A stretch of 6,884 nucleotides of DNA from Bradyrhizobiaceae bacterium (GTDB lineage: Bacteria > Pseudomonadota > Alphaproteobacteria > Rhizobiales > Hyphomicrobiaceae), in assembly GCA_947475855.1 (NCBI GenBank), contig CANJPN010000335.1, positions 1 through 6,884 of the forward strand, read 5' to 3'. The translations under genes and the position numbers were made by a program. The notes under the pieces were generated by a model. The model was not told the DNA's origin. It was given only the letters and a program-made list of their open reading frames with translations, and made no database searches. The first letter of the stretch is position 1. Every line of letters starts with the position of its first letter. Positions 5,035 to 6,884 of this stretch are shown piece after piece.

Positions 5035-6345
5035 ATGCCGCGTCACCTTACGGCCGCCTTCGCCGCCATCTCCATCGTGCTCGCCTCGGCCTCGCTGGCA
5101 GCCGCTGGCCCGCTGCACGACGTGCTCGACCGCGAAGCCAAGTCGATCGAAGCACGCATGATCGCGTGGCGCCGCGACATCCATCAGAACCCCGAACTCG
5201 GCAACCGCGAGTTCCGCACATCCGCCCTCGTCGCAGCCCACCTGAAAAAGCTCGGCTACGACGTGCGCGAGAAAGTCGCAACGACCGGCGTCGTCGCCAC
5301 TCTGAAGGGCGGCAAGCCCGGCCCCGTTATCGCTCTTCGGGCCGACATGGACGCACTGCCGATCGCCGAGGAAGTCGATCTCCCCTTTGCTTCGAAGGTC
5401 AAGGCGATGTGGCGCGGTCGCGAGACCGGCGTTATGCACGCCTGCGGGCACGACGCCCATGTTGCGATCCTGATGGCCGCCGCCGAGATCTTCGCCAAGA
5501 TGAAATCCGAACTGCCCGGCACCGTGAAGCTCGTCTTCCAGCCGGCCGAGGAAGGCCTGCCGATCGGCGAGAAAGGCGGCGCCAAGCAGATGCTCGTCGA
5601 GGGCGCATTCGCCGATCCCAAGCCTGATGCCGTGCTCGGCCTTCATGTCGGCTCGAACATGCCCGCTGGCAAGCTCGGCTATCGCGCTGGCCCGCGCAAC
5701 GCCGGCGCCGACGTCTTCCGCATCACGGTCAAAGGCCGACAGACCCACGGCGCCTCGCCCTGGCGCGGCGTCGACCCGATCGTGCTCGGCTCGCAGATCG
5801 TGCTTGGACTGCAGACCATCGTCAGTCGCCAGATCGACGTCACGACATCGCCCGCCGTCCTCACCGTCGGCATATTCAACGGCGGCAACCGCTCCAACAT
5901 CATCCCCGACTCGGTCGAGCTTGAAGGCACGCTGCGCAGCCAGGACATGGAGATGCGCAATTTCATCGTAAAGCGGGTCACCGAGACGGCGGAAGGCATC
6001 GCCAAGGGCGGAGGCGGCGAAGCGGTTGTCTTGTGGTCGGATGCCGATCACGTCATCCCGCTCGTCAACAACGTCTCGATGACCGGCAAGCTCGTGCCTT
6101 CGCTCCAGCGTGTGGCAGGCAACGACAACGTCCGGGAAGTCCCACGCGGTATGGCCTATGACGACTTCTCGTTCTTCGCCAAAGAGGTGCCTGGCTTCTT
6201 CTTCAACGTCGGTGTCGCCCCCGACCGCCCGAGCGGGCAGGTAGCGCCCAATCACTCCCCGCGTTTCGAGGTCGATGAAGCCGGCCTGATCGTGGGCTTG
6301 CGCGCGATCAGGCACGCGACCTTGGATCGTATGACGGAGAAGTAG
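5035..6345 (+). CDS. secreted M20D-family amidohydrolase (hippurate / N-acyl-amino-acid / IAA-conjugate hydrolase-like)
   Basis: This is a binuclear-metal peptidase-fold hydrolase that removes acyl groups from N-acyl amino acids or similar amides. ATG at 5035 is chosen because GGATGAG lies seven bases before it and the product then starts with a clean signal peptide (cleavage probably after LAAA, residue 24). ATG at 5023 is the alternative, and the open frame back to 4882 overlaps the cytochrome gene. In the 436-residue product the M20 landmarks are in order: ALRADMDALPI (100-110), HACGHDAH with Cys137 and His139, QPAEEG with Glu172/Glu173, LGLHV with His204, the lid/dimerisation domain with GRQTHGASPW (His238), and NHSPRF with His407. 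All expected metal ligands are present, so it should be active. Periplasmic export is less common than cytoplasmic location in this family. The true substrate cannot be told from sequence. Confidence 0.9.
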   Translation: MPRHLTAAFAAISIVLASASLAAAGPLHDVLDREAKSIEARMIAWRRDIHQNPELGNREFRTSALVAAHLKKLGYDVREKVATTGVVATLKGGKPGPVIALRADMDALPIAEEVDLPFASKVKAMWRGRETGVMHACGHDAHVAILMAAAEIFAKMKSELPGTVKLVFQPAEEGLPIGEKGGAKQMLVEGAFADPKPDAVLGLHVGSNMPAGKLGYRAGPRNAGADVFRITVKGRQTHGASPWRGVDPIVLGSQIVLGLQTIVSRQIDVTTSPAVLTVGIFNGGNRSNIIPDSVELEGTLRSQDMEMRNFIVKRVTETAEGIAKGGGGEAVVLWSDADHVIPLVNNVSMTGKLVPSLQRVAGNDNVREVPRGMAYDDFSFFAKEVPGFFFNVGVAPDRPSGQVAPNHSPRFEVDEAGLIVGLRAIRHATLDRMTEK

Positions 6346-6351
6346 CTTTCC

Positions 6352-6432
6352 CGTAGGGTGCGGTAGCGAAGCGTACCGCACCGTATCCCACACCACGGTG
6401 CGGTACGCGCCTCCGCGCTACAGCACCCTACG
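6352..6432. repeat. 81-bp three-tier palindromic intergenic repeat
   Basis: Three nested inverted pairs share one centre. The outer pair is CGTAGGGTGC (6352-6361) / GCACCCTACG (6423-6432), the middle pair GTAGCG (6363-6368) / CGCTAC (6416-6421), and the inner pair a perfect 14-base stem (6371-6384 / 6395-6408) around a 10-base loop. It starts six bases after the amidohydrolase stop. It has no T tract, so it is not a standard terminator, but the hairpin could protect or trim the 3' end of the mRNA. The GTAGGGTGCGG...GCACCCTAC style resembles dispersed repeats seen in many proteobacteria; this is from memory. Confidence 0.8.
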
Positions 6433-6571
6433 ACGTGTGCTCGGCTTGCGCAGCAATCCAGTCGATGAGGTCGAGCTGCACCGGCATTGCCATCCTGCTC
6501 GACGGCCGTTTCTTTTCACGCTCCCGCCGCGCCGTGTGCGATACCGTCTCGCCGTCGAAACGCGTGGACAT
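6428..6571 (-). CDS. doubtful 47-residue basic hypothetical protein
   Basis: I do not recognise this frame. ATG at 6571-6569 is preceded by GGGGAG and GGAGG, and the product has a very basic middle (TARREREKKRPSSR) followed by an amphipathic end (VQLDLIDWIAAQ). Its TAG stop (6430-6428) lies inside the outer arm of the palindromic repeat. The frame is open upstream to a GTG at 6640. In favour are the ribosome-binding site and a sensible amino-acid mix. Against it are its length and its position between a repeat and an insertion sequence. It may be a remnant. Confidence 0.3.
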   Translation of the reverse strand: MSTRFDGETVSHTARREREKKRPSSRMAMPVQLDLIDWIAAQAEHTS

Positions 6572-6756
6572 CGCCTCCGCTCCCCACGGCTCGCCGAGTG
6601 CAGCGACCGGCTGGGCGCGACATGCGTTATCGACGTGCACTGTTTGAGCCTTGCGGGTCAGGTGGGTCAGGCCTCTACGCCATGCGGTCTGGGAAAACTC
6701 CCTGCATGTGCATGTTGTCCATGAAATGTCTTAATGGATTTACCACCAAGTTTAGT
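6572..6756. other. non-coding stretch between the doubtful ORF and the insertion sequence
   Basis: I see no gene, RNA gene or clear regulatory site here. Plus-strand frames reading through it lack coding character. Base composition falls toward AT near 6720-6756, next to the insertion sequence end. Confidence 0.5.
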
Positions 6757-6884
6757 GGCTCTGTTCGGACATGATGTAGGGCGATGATCTTCCCCGTGAT
6801 TCGGATTCACGGGAGGTCACGATGAAGTCGCCGGAGTTCCAGGCTCTTATCGAACAGCTGGACGAGTTGTCGGAGACGCAACGC
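6757..6884 (+). mobile_element. left end of an IS1595-type insertion sequence, running off the window
   Basis: GGCTCTGTTCGGACATGATG at 6757 looks like a terminal inverted repeat of the IS1595 group and is followed within 65 bases by a transposase start. The exact first base is uncertain. The target duplication in this family is usually 8 bp, which would make 6749-6756 one copy, but the right end is outside the window so this cannot be checked here. Confidence 0.6.
6822..6884 (+). CDS. IS1595-family transposase, first 21 codons only
   Basis: The visible start, MKSPEFQALIEQLDEL and five more residues ending ETQR, matches the N-terminal pattern (MKSxEF...L..L...QR) that precedes the zinc-ribbon domain of IS1595-type transposases. 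The catalytic domain is outside the window. ATG at 6822 has GGGAGG (6811-6816) five bases before it. A seven-base hairpin (6793-6799 / 6807-6813) covers the first part of that ribosome-binding site and may lower transposase expression. Assignment rests on a short segment and on the flanking terminal-repeat-like sequence, so it is likely rather than certain. Whether the element is intact cannot be judged. Confidence 0.7.
   Translation, partial: MKSPEFQALIEQLDELSETQR

Noticed and set aside
4798..6396. 532-codon open frame on the minus strand opposite the amidohydrolase
   Set aside because: It mirrors the amidohydrolase codons in GC-rich DNA, has no recognisable domain, and its composition is that of an antisense shadow.
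6654..6673. Short direct repeat GGGTCAGGTGGGTCAGG
   Set aside because: Only two copies of a short unit, with no link to any feature; likely chance.
1..6884. CRISPR array, tRNA or rRNA gene, or toxin-antitoxin pair
   Set aside because: I saw no regularly spaced repeats, tRNA-like cloverleaf or rRNA sequence, or recognisable toxin or antitoxin. The two palindromes are single units of different families.

Overview
The window is GC-rich DNA, most likely from an alphaproteobacterium of the Hyphomicrobiales. The grounds are the NuoE and NuoF sequence types, the G/C-rich third codon positions, and intergenic palindromic repeats of a kind common in that group. No species can be named from the sequence alone.

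Minus strand, 1-2314: the start of a respiratory complex I (nuo) gene series, read right to left. It begins with an unrecognised four-helix membrane protein (1964-2314). Next come nuoE (1099-1812), two tiny unrecognised membrane proteins (932-1099 and about 709-903), a 155-bp nested palindromic repeat (530-684), and the 5' part of nuoF (1-380, running off the window). No nuoD or other upstream nuo gene precedes this set. A divergent intergenic region lies there instead, so the nuo genes are split, rearranged or a second copy.

Intergenic, 2315-2624: about 310 bp of non-coding DNA between divergent genes. It has a possible -10 box for the minus strand, a small dyad, and a strong Shine-Dalgarno for the plus-strand gene.

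Plus strand, 2625-6345: a Tat-exported thiamine-diphosphate (ThDP) enzyme of the acetolactate synthase/pyruvate oxidase fold (2625-4571). Seventeen bases later comes a small secreted class I cytochrome c (4589-4939), then a Rho-independent terminator (4969-5000), then a secreted M20D amidohydrolase (about 5035-6345). All three products are predicted to be periplasmic. The ThDP enzyme and cytochrome c look like a two-gene redox unit: a periplasmic 2-oxo-acid-type (or other C-C bond) oxidation that passes electrons to the respiratory chain through cytochrome c. This is the most unusual content of the window, since ThDP enzymes are normally cytoplasmic. The substrate cannot be read from the sequence. 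The amidohydrolase may or may not belong to the same process.

Right end, 6346-6884: an 81-bp three-tier palindrome (6352-6432), a doubtful 47-codon minus-strand ORF, and the left end of an IS1595-type insertion sequence (from about 6757), whose transposase starts at 6822 and runs off the window.
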